Source of the DNA: a virus
Virus record (IMG/VR): IMGVR_UViG_3300019093_001485
Coordinates: 1 to 64,000 of that record
DNA: 64,000 nt
Strand: one strand, 5' to 3'
The position numbers and the translations under genes are program-made. This document shows positions 50,515 to 57,675 of the stretch, in pieces. The notes below the pieces were generated by a model. It was not told where the DNA came from. It did not search any database and saw only the letters and a program-made list of their open reading frames with translations. Position 1 is the first letter of the stretch. Every line of letters begins with the position of its first letter.

Positions 50515-51571
50515 TTTTCTGATACCCCGAAAAGTCCTGGTGATGGCGAACAAAAGACCACCGGACAGAATAGGCAAGTACCTGGCAGCTCGGAACTAGA
50601 CGGGCAACGAATTAAAGATTGGTCGCTGGCACCAAGTTTCAAGCCAGCAGGGAAATCTGGGTGCCTGAATGACCTGGCCTCTGTATCGGGTGATGCCTCT
50701 AGTCTTGAGTTGGGACGGACAGTCGGGAAAGACCGACAAAGAATTGCAGTAGAGAAGATTGCAAGACTGGCTGAATCGTGACGTCAAGTAGCGCTGTACT
50801 GCGCGAAAACCTATGAACGAAAGATGCCATGAGCAAGCCGAGGACGGAAGGCACTGCCGTGACAGCCTGGAGAGACAGGCATCAAAACAAAACCGGCTTC
50901 ACCCGCCTTGGCCAGCGGAGCTCCCGATGTACGAGGCCGGTTCTGTTTTGAGTTTGACTCGCCTGCAGTGTGTTTCTCACCCACCCTGCCGCCTTCCGTG
51001 GTCGATAAATCGGACTGGTAACTCTCTGCCAGCGAAGTTCTAAAAGAGGGCACCACACAAAACCAGCGGCTAAACGAAGACCATGGCGCGCCTCCGATGG
51101 TCGGATACCGGAGAAAGACCGGGCCGCTGGTTCTGTGTGGTGAATACCAAAAGGACGCACCCCGAGAGGGCGCTCTGCAAAGCATCGCAGGAATCTGCTT
51201 AGCCTGTTAATCATGATCGGGTTTTGCGGTAGCCCAGATAGAAATCTGAAGGAAGCATGATTAACCTTCGGCACCTGTCGATAAGTCCGTCGCCGCAGAC
51301 GGTAATCGCGACTGCTGGGACGAGAGTAACCCAGCGCCAACAGGAAAGAGGGGGCACTGCAAAACGGTCTTCCCGAGCACACGTAGTACCGAACGACCGA
51401 GAGGGTGTGCTAACGACGGGTGAATTCCTCTTTTTCCTGTTGGTAAATGCATGATTGGATCTGGACGGTTCGAACCCGTACCCGAAACTCCCAGAGTAGT
51501 CGAGCTGGCATAGTCGAAAAATAGTGAAGATAGCCCATTTGCCAACACCTAATTTAACCAGGAGATCAGCA
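50515..51571 (+). ncRNA. Hairpin-dense 1-kb noncoding region, large structured RNA candidate
   Basis: No credible protein is encoded here; the open frames on both strands are Arg/Ser/Pro-rich and overlap. On the + strand I count many stems: 50534-50566, 50625-50648, GTCGG-GAAAGA-CCGAC (50722-50737), GCCTG-GAGAGA-CAGGC (50865-50880), 50883-50950 (15 pairs, one mismatch), 51051-51142 (20 pairs, one mismatch) enclosing two more hairpins, 51206-51265 (10 perfect pairs), 51287-51302, 51314-51335, 51337-51443 (15 pairs with a bulge), and CGGTC/GACCG that could form a pseudoknot. A T-loop-like arm, ACGG-TTCGAAC-CCGT, lies at 51466-51480. Size and form recall ornate large phage RNAs such as GOLLD or ROOL. 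Confidence 0.6.
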
Positions 51572-51961
51572 ATGAATGCAGCAGATCAGTTTGAAGCACC
51601 AAAACACACGCCGGGACCGTGGGAAGCGATTGGCAATTTGGTTCGCTCCCCTATGGTTCACCCGCAGGGTACTGATAGGCCGCGAGGAATCATGCTTGCG
51701 GAATGCGCAGATGGATACGGCGTCAAGGCAAACAGCGCTGAAGCCGCCGCAAATGCCAGGCTCTTCGCTGCGGCACCTGATTTGCTGGCCGAGTTGGTCA
51801 TGGCTGGCCAGGTCATCAGCGTGCTGCTGAACGAGTTGACTGTCGAGCAAAAGCGCAACTGTGCAGCAAAAATCGACGCATTGGGCATACACGGCGAAGG
51901 CATGATCAGGGCAAATGAGCGTGATGCAGTCATGAAAAAGGCCACGGGAGCACCAACATGA
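51572..51961 (+). CDS. Conserved phage protein
   Basis: A 129-residue protein starting MNAADQFEAPKHTPGPWEAI with AGGAG upstream. The segment NARLFAAAPDLLAELV is typical of phage proteins of this type. The function is not known. The frame is open upstream but the ribosome site points to ATG 51572. Confidence 0.65.
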   Translation: MNAADQFEAPKHTPGPWEAIGNLVRSPMVHPQGTDRPRGIMLAECADGYGVKANSAEAAANARLFAAAPDLLAELVMAGQVISVLLNELTVEQKRNCAAKIDALGIHGEGMIRANERDAVMKKATGAPT

Positions 51962-52068
51962 CCCGCACCCGCCCTATTCGCGCTTACCGCCACTGGCGCA
52001 GCGCTGGCTTCAGTGTCCGCAATGCACTTTACCTGACAGTGAAATGGGGTTGCCCAGCATGGTACTGA
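51958..52068 (+). CDS. Mini-protein rich in Arg and aromatic residues
   Basis: A 36-residue basic peptide, start overlapping the upstream stop (ATGA). It resembles the next mini-protein in pattern (Y-R-x-x-x..GFSVRNAL..W), a type seen in early operons of many phages. Confidence 0.5.
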   Translation: MTRTRPIRAYRHWRSAGFSVRNALYLTVKWGCPAWY

Positions 52069-52145
52069 TCAAAAACATCCTCTTTTACCGCCGCTTTGGA
52101 TATAGCTGGCGAACAGCCTGGCGCAAAGCCCGCAACACGATTTAA
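52059..52145 (+). CDS. Mini-protein, 28 residues
   Basis: MVLIKNILFYRRFGYSWRTA, then WRKARNTI. Overlaps the previous mini-gene by ten bases. Pattern GYSWRTAWRKA matches the GFSVRNAL segment of its neighbour, so the two may be diverged duplicates. Confidence 0.45.
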   Translation: MVLIKNILFYRRFGYSWRTAWRKARNTI

Positions 52146-52173
52146 CCGATTTTCAAAATTTCTGGAGTAAGAC

Positions 52174-53148
52174 ATGAGTACAGCAGTCGCAACAAAGACA
52201 CCAGCAGCAAACTTGATGCAGTTTATGGAGAAACATAAGCAGCAAGTCGCCCTTGCCTTGCCAAAGCATATTACTGCTGATCGTATGGTTCGCCTGGCTA
52301 TGACTTCATTCAGCCAAAACAAGGCGCTGCAAAACTGCGAAATGAATAGCATTTTTGCTTCAGTCATCATTGCTTCACAGCTCGGTCTTGAGATTGGTGT
52401 GGGCGGACAGGGCTATCTTGTTCCATACAAGGGCAAATGCACGTTCGTGCCTGGCTGGCAGGGCTTGGTTGATCTGGTATCTCGCGCTGGTCGTGCCACA
52501 GTTTGGACTGGCGCGGTGTATCGCGGCGATAAATTCGATTGGGCACTTGGTGACAATCCATTCGTAAAACATCAACCAGAGGGCGACGCAGACGATTGGC
52601 GCGACATCTCGCATGTGTATGCCATAGGTCGCGTGAATGGCAGCCAATACCCTGTTATCGAAGTCTGGACGATGGATCGCGTTGTTCGCCACCTCAACAA
52701 ATACAACAAGGTAGGCACCAGCCACTATGCCCTTACGAACGATGGCGCAAATATGGAGATGTACGCCCGCAAGGTCGCCCTGCTCCAGGTCTTGAAGTAC
52801 ATGCCAAAGTCAATCGAAGTACAGAAAGCCATGGACGTGGCCCACGCAGTCGATTCCGGCAAAAACTTCACGATGGAAGGCGATATCGTTATTGTTCAGG
52901 ACGAGCCAGAAGATCAGGCAGCAGTGCCCCAAAGCGTTGATATGCCGCGCTCACGAAGCGAACAAGCAGCCGCCCAAGCTGACCCAGCCGCGCCACTGAC
53001 CGCTACGCAAATTGACTTCGTTAAGAACAAGATGGAGCTGGATGCCCTTGGCAGTGCTGACCTGTTCCGAAAGTTCGGCAAGAAATTAGAAGACTTCACT
53101 CAAGCTGAATTTGAAACTGTTCTGGCCTGGGTAAAGAACCCTGACTAA
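52174..53148 (+). CDS. RecT single-strand annealing protein
   Basis: A 324-residue RecT-family protein: LALPKHITADRMVRLAMTSF, CEMNSIFASVIIASQLGLEI, GYLVPYKGKCTFVPGWQG and EMYARKVALLQVLKYMPKS are its core motifs. It anneals complementary strands during phage recombination and replication. The RecB-like nuclease gene follows by three bases, the normal exonuclease/annealase pair. Confidence 0.92.
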   Translation: MSTAVATKTPAANLMQFMEKHKQQVALALPKHITADRMVRLAMTSFSQNKALQNCEMNSIFASVIIASQLGLEIGVGGQGYLVPYKGKCTFVPGWQGLVDLVSRAGRATVWTGAVYRGDKFDWALGDNPFVKHQPEGDADDWRDISHVYAIGRVNGSQYPVIEVWTMDRVVRHLNKYNKVGTSHYALTNDGANMEMYARKVALLQVLKYMPKSIEVQKAMDVAHAVDSGKNFTMEGDIVIVQDEPEDQAAVPQSVDMPRSRSEQAAAQADPAAPLTATQIDFVKNKMELDALGSADLFRKFGKKLEDFTQAEFETVLAWVKNPD

Positions 53149-53150
53149 TC

Positions 53151-53729
53151 ATGCTGACGTTCGATGAATCAACACACACATATAGATGGCACGGCGTTGT
53201 TGAGCCTGGTGTGACCTCAATACTTTCGCCTCTAATCGACTATTCGATGGTCAAGCCAGAAGTCCTTGAACGCGGGCAAAAGTTGGGGACTGCTGTTCAT
53301 CGAATGACAGAACTGTATGACCTTGACGACCTCGACGAATCATCTTTGTCGCCGGTGATGGTTAACTACCTTGAAGGCTGGAAGCGATTCAAGGAAGACA
53401 CAGGATTCGTTCCGGCGACGATCGAGCATCGAATGTATCACCCAAAGCACCACTACTGTGGAACGTCCGACAGGACAGGCGTAATCAAGAAGCACAAGGC
53501 TGTTGTTGACATAAAGAAGATGCTCACTCTGGGGCCTGTTATCGGCATACAGCTTGCCGCTTACCAGGCAACGCACAACCTGGAGGGCTCGGGAATCACC
53601 CACCGGTACGCCCTCGGGCTCCGGCCAGACGGTACATACAGGTTAGAGCCATTTATTAACCCAGGTGACTTTGCAGTGTTTTTGTCACTTCTCACTATCA
53701 AGAACTGGAAAGCGCAACATGGAAACTGA
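53151..53729 (+). CDS. PD-(D/E)XK nuclease, RecB/Cas4-like exonuclease
   Basis: A 192-residue protein with GTAVHRMTELYDLDD (motif with histidine), CGTSDRTGVI (catalytic aspartate) and VVDIKK (D-x-K). This is the RecB-type nuclease layout that makes the 3' single-stranded ends used by RecT. It is smaller than most phage YqaJ or lambda exonucleases but complete in motifs. Confidence 0.8.
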   Translation: MLTFDESTHTYRWHGVVEPGVTSILSPLIDYSMVKPEVLERGQKLGTAVHRMTELYDLDDLDESSLSPVMVNYLEGWKRFKEDTGFVPATIEHRMYHPKHHYCGTSDRTGVIKKHKAVVDIKKMLTLGPVIGIQLAAYQATHNLEGSGITHRYALGLRPDGTYRLEPFINPGDFAVFLSLLTIKNWKAQHGN

Positions 53730-54636
53730 AATCGAAACTACGCACATCACGATCGCAATACCAGCCAAAAATCCGGCCTTGGCCAGACGTGCCAGCGCTT
53801 TCGTCAAGATTGCAGAAAATTATGCGGTAACCAGTCCGCAAATGTTTGAACTTGCCGCCGAAGATCTGAAAAGCGTGAAGGCATTGCAAAAGCGCCTGGA
53901 AGATCAGCGCACCAGCGAAGTTGGGCCACTGAATGCAAAGGTCAAGGAAATCAACGACGAGTACCGAGCACCAAAAGACTGGTTATCCAATGCTGAGTCG
54001 ATTCTTAAAGAGAAGTTGCTGACTTACACAACCGAGCAAGAGCGCATCGCTGCGGAAGAGCGCCGAAAAGCTGAGACGGCAGCGCGCATTGAACGCCAGC
54101 GTTTGGAAGCTGAAGCCAGGGAAAAACAAGCATTGGCGGATCGCCAAGCGGCACAGATTGCTGCTGCTGAAGCAGCACAGGCACGCGCCCAGGCAGAACA
54201 AGCAGATGCTCAGGCCACAGCAAACGCTGCCGCACAAGCAGGTGATCATGCTGCAGCACGCGAAGCCTTCGCCGCTGTTGACAAGGCTGAAACTGAACGC
54301 CTCGAAGCTGAGCAAATCGCTGTCCAGGCACGTCATGTACAAGAGCAAGCACAGCAGGATGCTTTTGCGACAGAGATGACCGCCCTTGTTATGACCGCTC
54401 CAGTTGTCGCGTCAAAGGCAAAAGTCGCTGGCATTTCGACCTCAAAGAACTGGAAAGCTCGCGTTACTGACAAGGCCGCGCTGCTCAAGTACATCGCAGA
54501 CCACCCTGAAATGCACGATTGGGTTGATATCAGAATGACCGGTCTGAATGGCATGGCGCGGGCAATGAAGCAGACCATGAATATTCCGGGCGCAGAAGCA
54601 TACCCAGATATTTCTGTCTCGGCCAGAGCCGCCTAA
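53719..54636 (+). CDS. Coiled-coil phage protein of the recombination operon
   Basis: A 305-residue protein starting METEIETTHITIAIPAKNPA, with a long Ala/Glu/Gln-rich coiled coil (about residues 100-220) and a C-terminal basic domain (TSKNWKARVTDKAALLKYIA). Proteins of this type lie beside RecT in many phages and may bind nucleic acid or the recombinase. It overlaps the nuclease gene by 11 bases. Confidence 0.65.
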   Translation: METEIETTHITIAIPAKNPALARRASAFVKIAENYAVTSPQMFELAAEDLKSVKALQKRLEDQRTSEVGPLNAKVKEINDEYRAPKDWLSNAESILKEKLLTYTTEQERIAAEERRKAETAARIERQRLEAEAREKQALADRQAAQIAAAEAAQARAQAEQADAQATANAAAQAGDHAAAREAFAAVDKAETERLEAEQIAVQARHVQEQAQQDAFATEMTALVMTAPVVASKAKVAGISTSKNWKARVTDKAALLKYIADHPEMHDWVDIRMTGLNGMARAMKQTMNIPGAEAYPDISVSARAA

Positions 54637-54669
54637 CCACCAACAAACTCAACAACTATTGGAGCTGTC

Positions 54670-54939
54670 ATGAACACAGAAACTCAGGAATTGCCGGAAA
54701 TTACTCTGTCCCCAGTTGTTTCATCTCAACTGGCCGCGATTGGTCACTGCCCTGCTACCAATCGCCTGGCCATTCAGTTCAAAAGCTGGCGTGCTGATCA
54801 GCCTGGCAGCGTATATCACTACAGCGATTTTGACGCCGCTGCATTCGAGGCCTTCCGCACTGCTGAATCGCTTGGCTCGTATTTCAAGAAGTTCATCAAG
54901 CCATTCGATGACCGTTTTCCATTCGTAAAGGTTTCCTGA
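54670..54939 (+). CDS. KTSC domain protein
   Basis: An 89-residue protein with the KTSC pattern: VVSSQLAAIGHCPATNRLAI..SVYHYSDFD..RTAESLGSYFKKFIK. The fold is a small beta-alpha domain often found in phages and in toxin or nucleic-acid-linked proteins. Function unknown. Confidence 0.75.
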   Translation: MNTETQELPEITLSPVVSSQLAAIGHCPATNRLAIQFKSWRADQPGSVYHYSDFDAAAFEAFRTAESLGSYFKKFIKPFDDRFPFVKVS

Positions 54940-54941
54940 TC

Positions 54942-55634
54942 ATGCAAGAACTTCAAAACGTAGTTGCCACGTCCATGGCAAAAATTATCGAGTCTGGCGT
55001 CATTGAACAGACTATCGAGAAAAAATTGGTTGAAACAGTGAGCAGCATCATCACCAGCGAGTTGCGTGATTACTCTGAATTCGGCAAGGGCTTGCAGCAG
55101 CATGTAAAGGCAGCTCTGCAGGTCGATTTTTCAAGTCTTGGCATACCTGGATACAACGACTTCATATTGAAGATCATTCGCCAGCAGGTTACTGCACATG
55201 CTGACCTTGCAATTGCCAGCCAAATTAGCGGCCAATTGGAGCAGCTTTTGAAGCCAGCGCCAGCAACGATAAATATCTCTGAAATTGTAGCGAATTTCAT
55301 CAAGTACAACACTCCGGATGGTTGCGAGTGTGATGGACCAGATGAAATCACGCTCATCATCGATGAAGAGTCATATGGCAGCCGCTGGGTATCGTTAGAT
55401 AAAGAACCTGGAAAAACACTGTACCGCTGCGACTATCGCTTTGGAGTAAGTCTGTCTGACGGCCACGTCTTTGGTATGAATCTCGACGGTAAGGACATTG
55501 AAAAACGGCTGTTCGTGGGGAATTTCTACAGCTTTGAGCGTGACTTATTTCAGATGCATGCATCTGGTACCAAAGTAATCATCGACAAAGAAGCTGTAGA
55601 TATTGATACCTACTACCCAGGGCGAGGTGACTGA
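54942..55634 (+). CDS. Hypothetical phage protein
   Basis: A 230-residue protein: helical N-terminal half (residues 1-115) and a beta-rich C-terminal half (DEITLIIDEESYGSRW then FGVSLSDGHVFGMNL). No family recognised. It follows the KTSC gene by two bases. Confidence 0.55.
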   Translation: MQELQNVVATSMAKIIESGVIEQTIEKKLVETVSSIITSELRDYSEFGKGLQQHVKAALQVDFSSLGIPGYNDFILKIIRQQVTAHADLAIASQISGQLEQLLKPAPATINISEIVANFIKYNTPDGCECDGPDEITLIIDEESYGSRWVSLDKEPGKTLYRCDYRFGVSLSDGHVFGMNLDGKDIEKRLFVGNFYSFERDLFQMHASGTKVIIDKEAVDIDTYYPGRGD

Positions 55635-55636
55635 AC

Positions 55637-55858
55637 ATGAACGCCCTGCAGCGCAACAAGAACAGAGCGACAGCCCGGCTGCTTGCCGAAGAAGTATATG
55701 AAGCAAATCTGCCAAACGGACTGACTTTGCGCGGGAATGTTCTGTATTTCGAGTGTCCGCGCTGTGGAAACGATAGTGAGTGGTATGGATCAGCCGAAGA
55801 CTTCATGCACCCTGATGCGGTCAAAGCTTGTGGCGGAACGCAATGGTGCATTCCATGA
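55637..55858 (+). CDS. Small zinc-binding protein
   Basis: A 73-residue protein with FECPRCGNDSEW and later CGGTQWC, two cysteine pairs. Starts two bases after the upstream stop. Function unknown. Confidence 0.6.
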   Translation: MNALQRNKNRATARLLAEEVYEANLPNGLTLRGNVLYFECPRCGNDSEWYGSAEDFMHPDAVKACGGTQWCIP

Positions 55859-56028
55859 ACGGCCCGCAAGTCGTTTGCTGCTCATGTGGCAAAGAGTGCG
55901 GGATTTTCAGCCCATTCTGTAAGGCATGCCAAAAGCTCACCCAAGGTGATGCCCTCCCAGAGTCCAAGGCAACACAACCGACATCGGAAGAACTTGAAAA
56001 AGCTGGTCAAACAAGACTTATCCCATAA
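55855..56028 (+). CDS. Small zinc-finger protein
   Basis: A 57-residue protein starting MNGPQVVCCSCGKECGIFSP, with CCSC and CKAC, overlapping the previous stop (ATGA). Probably binds one zinc. Function unknown. Confidence 0.6.
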   Translation: MNGPQVVCCSCGKECGIFSPFCKACQKLTQGDALPESKATQPTSEELEKAGQTRLIP

Positions 56029-56037
56029 GGAATTGAT

Positions 56038-56943
56038 ATGTGGTTTAAAAATATACAGATATTCAGACTGACGCAGCCATGGGCGATAACTTCCGACGAG
56101 TTGCAAGCTCAGTTGGCCAAGATCCAGTTTGCGCCGGCGGCATCCAATGAAATGCAAAGCCAGGGTTGGGCATCGCCCCGCGAGAATGATTTGCTGGTCC
56201 ACGCGGTCAACAAGCAATTCCTGATCTCGTTGGCGACTGAAAAAAAGCTTCTGCCCTTCTCCGTCATCAATCAGGCGACCAAGGCCCGTGCCTTGGAGGT
56301 CGAAGAAGAGCAAGGCTTCGCACCTGGTCGCAAGACGGTCAAGGAGCTGAAAGAGCGCATGACGGAAGAACTGCTGCCGCGCGCGTTCGCAGTCAAAACC
56401 ACCACTAAGGTCTGGATTGATACCGTGAATTGCTGGCTGGTCATTGATGCATCCAGCCCTTCTGCTGCAGATGAAGTAATCAAGCTCCTGCTGAAATGCT
56501 GTGACAAGTTGCCACTGGAAGGCCTGCGCACAGCTATCTCGCCACAATCGGCAATGACAAGCTGGCTGGCAGGAAATGAAGCGCCCATGGGCTTCACGAT
56601 TGACCAGGACACAGAGCTGAAGTCTTCAACAGAAGACAAGGCCACCGTGCGCTATACCCGCTACACCCTGGAACCAGACGACACATTGAAGCACATCAGT
56701 GCGGGCAAGCAGTGCACAAAGATGGCACTGACTTGGGACGACAAGATTAGCTTTGTTCTGACCGATACCCTGGCGATCAAGCGCATCAAGCCGCTGGACG
56801 TGCTGGAAGAAGGCAAGGACAAGGGCAGCAACCAGGACGAGCGCTTTGATGCTGACTTTGTGCTGATGACTGCAGAGCTGGCAAAGATGCTTGATGACGT
56901 GGTGTTTGCGCTGGGTGGGGAAGCATCATGCCCTGCTACATAG
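56038..56943 (+). CDS. rdgC: RdgC, recombination-associated protein
   Basis: A 301-residue RdgC homologue: MWFKNIQIFRLTQPWAITSD, GWASPRENDLLVHAVNKQF and later KQCTKMALTWDDKISFVL are the family landmarks. RdgC forms a ring dimer around DNA and restrains RecA. A phage copy beside RecT would tilt repair toward the phage pathway. Full length. Confidence 0.9.
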   Translation: MWFKNIQIFRLTQPWAITSDELQAQLAKIQFAPAASNEMQSQGWASPRENDLLVHAVNKQFLISLATEKKLLPFSVINQATKARALEVEEEQGFAPGRKTVKELKERMTEELLPRAFAVKTTTKVWIDTVNCWLVIDASSPSAADEVIKLLLKCCDKLPLEGLRTAISPQSAMTSWLAGNEAPMGFTIDQDTELKSSTEDKATVRYTRYTLEPDDTLKHISAGKQCTKMALTWDDKISFVLTDTLAIKRIKPLDVLEEGKDKGSNQDERFDADFVLMTAELAKMLDDVVFALGGEASCPAT

Positions 56944-57215
56944 AGAATTTCCCAGACGGCGGCACATTCTTCTTATGCGGCGACTTCGGCCCACATTGCG
57001 CCGCCGAGAAATGTGCTGCCAGCACTTATTTCTTGTGTGACTTTCCTGTGGGAGATGAAAAAACTTGCGATTTGCCACTCTGCGCAAGTCATGCCTACGA
57101 AGTCGCACCAGATATCCATTACTGCCCAGGGCATTTGATTTTATGGAAAGAATTTAGGGAAAAGGGTGGCGTTGAACAGGAACTGAAGAATGTAGTTCCC
57201 TTTGAAGGTAAATAG
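56928..57215 (+). CDS. Cysteine-rich phage protein
   Basis: A 95-residue protein with ten cysteines (FLCGDFGPHC, KCAAS, FLCDF, KTCDLPLCASH, YCPGH), so likely a multi-zinc fold. Overlaps rdgC by 16 bases. Function unknown. Confidence 0.6.
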   Translation: MPCYIENFPDGGTFFLCGDFGPHCAAEKCAASTYFLCDFPVGDEKTCDLPLCASHAYEVAPDIHYCPGHLILWKEFREKGGVEQELKNVVPFEGK

Positions 57216-57220
57216 CAAGA

Positions 57221-57373
57221 ATGATCATAAGCAAAGAGCGCATCAAGCGCGAATACGACCACCTTGCCCAGCATGAGCCGCCAGACCAGGCAGCGCAATG
57301 GACAGCCGAAAAGCTCGGCATCCCCGTGGCAACAGTAAAACAAACAATTCATGAACAGGAGCAACAAGCATGA
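57221..57373 (+). CDS. Small HTH protein, 50 residues
   Basis: MIISKERIKREYDHLAQHEP, then TAEKLGIPVATVKQTIHEQ, a short HTH-like segment. The stop overlaps the next start (ATGA). Likely a real small gene; function unknown. Confidence 0.5.
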   Translation: MIISKERIKREYDHLAQHEPPDQAAQWTAEKLGIPVATVKQTIHEQEQQA

Positions 57374-57675
57374 GAGCAATTACATTCCGCCAAAGCAACG
57401 TAGAAGCGCCTTTACCAAAACCTTGTTTTCACCTGGCGTCTGAATTTGCAACACCAAACGCGCAAAACAACCAGATCAACAAGGTTATCAAGGCTGCAGG
57501 CGTGAAAAACGATGCAGGTCTGGCTCGGCTGCTGGAAGTCGCACCGCCAGTAATTAGCAAGATCCGCCACAACCGTTTGCCGGTAGGCGCAACGTTGGCT
57601 ATAGCGATCACAGAAGAAACTGACCTGTCTATTACTGATATCAAAGCCATTTTGGAAGGCCAGGTGGCTGCATGA
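57370..57675 (+). CDS. HTH regulator
   Basis: A 101-residue protein. The HTH lies at KNDAGLARLLEVAPPVISKI, with NRLPVGATLAIAITEETDLS after it, similar to phage Cro-like regulators. It overlaps the methyltransferase gene by four bases, suggesting control of that gene or of the operon. Confidence 0.65.
   Translation: MRAITFRQSNVEAPLPKPCFHLASEFATPNAQNNQINKVIKAAGVKNDAGLARLLEVAPPVISKIRHNRLPVGATLAIAITEETDLSITDIKAILEGQVAA

Noticed and set aside
50882-51382. 166-residue minus-strand open frame and overlapping + strand frames in the 1-kb hairpin region
   Set aside because: Composition is Arg/Ser/Pro/Leu-rich on both strands with no domain, no ribosome site and long inverted repeats through them; typical of frames over structured RNA.
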